Below, piece after piece: positions 5,881-6,848 of a DNA stretch of 6,848 bases. The notes beneath the pieces are model-generated. The model was not told the DNA's origin. It made no database searches and was given only the letters and a program-made list of their open reading frames with translations. Every line of letters begins with the position of its first letter. Within the stretch, counting starts at the first letter, position 1. The translations under genes and the position numbers were made by a program. Source of the DNA: Pyrinomonadaceae bacterium (lineage in GTDB: Bacteria > Acidobacteriota > Blastocatellia > Pyrinomonadales > Pyrinomonadaceae); the NCBI GenBank assembly GCA_014379795.1, contig JACMLC010000586.1:1-6848 (forward strand), in the 5' to 3' direction.

Positions 5881-6077
5881 GCTCTATCGCGTAGGACTCG
5901 CTCTGCGGTCTCGACAGAGGTGAGCATGACATTCAGGCCGAGGAAAATTAAATCAACATCCGCGACCGAGATGGTAATCTCGCCCGCAATCACCAGCCCT
6001 CGATTGAGCACGTGATCGAGCGTTTCCAGCAAAGACAATTCGCTCTGCTCCAACTGTAAAAACTCTTCATCGGTCAT
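5862..6077 (-). CDS. gvpS: Short GvpA-family minor protein, GvpS-like
   Basis: The protein has 71 residues from the ATG at 6075-6077. Nearly the whole chain is the GvpA-family fold: LSLLETLDHVLNRGLVIAGEITI (14-36), SVADVDLIFLGLNVMLTSVETAERVL (37-62). The IAGEITISVADVDL signature is that of minor GvpJ/GvpS proteins rather than shell GvpA, which has [11 protein letters not shown]. The symbol gvpS rests on position between a GvpL/F gene and gvpK and on lack of the long tail seen in the GvpJ below; gvpJ- or gvpM-like is an alternative. Extending to the in-frame TTG at 6131 would add 18 residues encoded by octamer repeat DNA (HFPIPLLPYSPISPF), so I reject it. The last residues, VTSDK, come from a heptamer repeat. 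No Shine-Dalgarno is visible. Confidence 0.85.
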   Translation of the reverse strand: MTDEEFLQLEQSELSLLETLDHVLNRGLVIAGEITISVADVDLIFLGLNVMLTSVETAERVLRDRAVTSDK

Positions 6078-6086
6078 AAAGATAAA

Positions 6087-6192
6087 AGGGGAAATAGGGG
6101 AATAGGGTAAAAGGGGAATAGGGAAATGCAAATTTTCGCGATATGCTTTGGTCTTCCTTTTACCCTATTCCCCTATTAACCTGTTCCCCTTT
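6087..6192. repeat. Inverted octanucleotide array (AGGGGAAT / TCCCCTAT) between gvpL and the gvpS-like gene
   Basis: 6087-6127 is built from about 8-base units such as aggggaat, agggtaaa, aggggaat and agggaaat. 6161-6192 reads taccctat, tcccctat, taacctgt, tccccttt. The arms 6093-6114 and 6156-6177 are perfect reverse complements over 22 bases, with a 41-base loop. The stem lies in the 118-base gap between the gvpL stop (6196) and the next ATG (6077), and one arm ends 15 bases before that ATG. Confidence 0.85.
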
Positions 6193-6195
6193 TTT

Positions 6196-6848
6196 CTATC
6201 CTTCTTTAACGAAATTATAAGCAGGCCACGGGCCGGTCAGTTCCAAGCGAAAGCCTGCGGCCTCGCGCTCCTCAGCCAGTTTCTCCGCGCCCGCGCGGAA
6301 ATCATCAAAGCGTTCACGCTCGATTAGAAAGGCGAGCTTGGCGGACAAATCTCCGTGCTCCGCTCCTTCGGCCTGCCGCACGCGCAGGCGCGTCGCGCCG
6401 TCGCTCTGTGCGGACAGCTCGCGCTCGATCTCTGCGATCACGCGGCGGATTTCGGCTCGCGTTTCGTCCGCGCGCAGGGCTTCGATTTTTTTCCGCAGCA
6501 GGTAAGCCTGTCCTGCGGAAGCGGCAGCGGCGCGCTCGCTCATCTCGCGCAAAACAGGGCTGAGCGTCGTGATGGCTTCCAACAGCTTCACGCGGTCGCA
6601 GAAGATGTTGACTCCCCATTCTTCCTTTCCCCTGAGCCGCTCGATGATGTCGCGCAGCTCCGCTTGCCTCTCTGCCAACATACGCTCGACGCCACCGCGT
6701 TTCAGATAAATCGTGCCGAAGCGGAGCGGGATGATGCTCGCGCGCGCTGCGAAATGCTCCAGAATTTTTTCATGCCGCATCGCTCTCGGCGCGACCCAGG
6801 CGGGGTCAGAGAGCCGCGCAGAAATCGCATCCTCGCTGTAATCCGAGA
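6196..6848 (-). CDS. gvpL: Gas vesicle protein of the GvpF/GvpL family, 5' end beyond the window
   Basis: 216 residues are visible. The frame is open upstream of the first internal ATG (6780) to the window edge, and the added residues fit the family (DPAWVAPRAMRHEKILEHF), so the true start lies outside. Other hallmarks are ASIIPLRFGTIYL, a long charged helical middle with the EWGVNIFCDRVKLL strand, GQAYLLRKKIEAL, a late AKLAFLIERERFDDFRAGAEKL helix, and the C-terminal ELTGPWPAYNFV. It is a clear paralogue of the protein at 5038-5754, sharing the architecture and the GPWP-Y-F ending but diverged in the middle. Two members per cluster is normal; they are thought to help handle GvpA during vesicle assembly. 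The letter L is assigned from its position before a GvpS-like gene and could be F. Confidence 0.92.
   Translation of the reverse strand, partial: SDYSEDAISARLSDPAWVAPRAMRHEKILEHFAARASIIPLRFGTIYLKRGGVERMLAERQAELRDIIERLRGKEEWGVNIFCDRVKLLEAITTLSPVLREMSERAAAASAGQAYLLRKKIEALRADETRAEIRRVIAEIERELSAQSDGATRLRVRQAEGAEHGDLSAKLAFLIERERFDDFRAGAEKLAEEREAAGFRLELTGPWPAYNFVKEG

Noticed and set aside
6078..6131. Longer start (TTG at 6131) for the GvpS-like protein
   Set aside because: The added 18 residues are translated from octamer repeats and match nothing in the GvpA family. The ATG at 6077 gives the expected N-terminus.
6781..6848. ATG at 6780 as the start of the upstream GvpL/F gene
   Set aside because: The frame stays open upstream and encodes family-like residues (DPAWVAPRA), so the gene is cut by the window rather than starting there.

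Overview
The window is a gas vesicle (gvp) gene cluster followed by a cytoplasmic two-component/partner-switch signalling module. Every convincing gene lies on the minus strand, so transcription runs from high to low coordinates: gvpL (5' end outside the window) > gvpS-like > gvpF > gvpK > gvpJ > gvpA > sensor histidine kinase > response regulator with STAS domain > response-regulator/histidine-kinase hybrid (3' end outside the window).

The gvp half (about 3780-6848) encodes the shell protein GvpA, two GvpA-family minor proteins (GvpJ and a short GvpS-like protein), GvpK, and two different GvpF/GvpL-family proteins. The order L-S-(F)-K-J resembles, from memory, the L-S-K-J order of the Bacillus megaterium cluster, while GvpJ carries the NWW segment and coiled-coil tail I associate with cyanobacterial GvpJ. 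gvpN, gvpG and gvpC are not visible; they may lie beyond 6848.

The signalling half (1-3682) has a 723-residue soluble GAF-PAS-PAS-HisKA-HATPase kinase, a REC-STAS protein whose start overlaps the kinase stop by 8 bases, and 22 bases later a REC-HisKA hybrid. None has a visible membrane segment. It may control the buoyancy genes, but only proximity and shared strand support that.

The wider gaps contain unusual low-complexity arrays with a 7- or 8-base period, mostly built as inverted halves that can fold into hairpins. Units include GAGTCNN, GGCTTCT, TSAGTTT, GTCACTT and AGGGGAAT. Two arrays run into gene 3' ends and supply the C-terminal codons and stop.

Organism: a GC-moderate bacterium. 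Few genes show a Shine-Dalgarno sequence, and short-period intergenic repeats are frequent. This would fit an Acidobacteriota (Blastocatellia-like) genome, with Cyanobacteria or Chloroflexota as alternatives. That placement is inference and weak. No rRNA, tRNA, CRISPR or transposase gene was seen.
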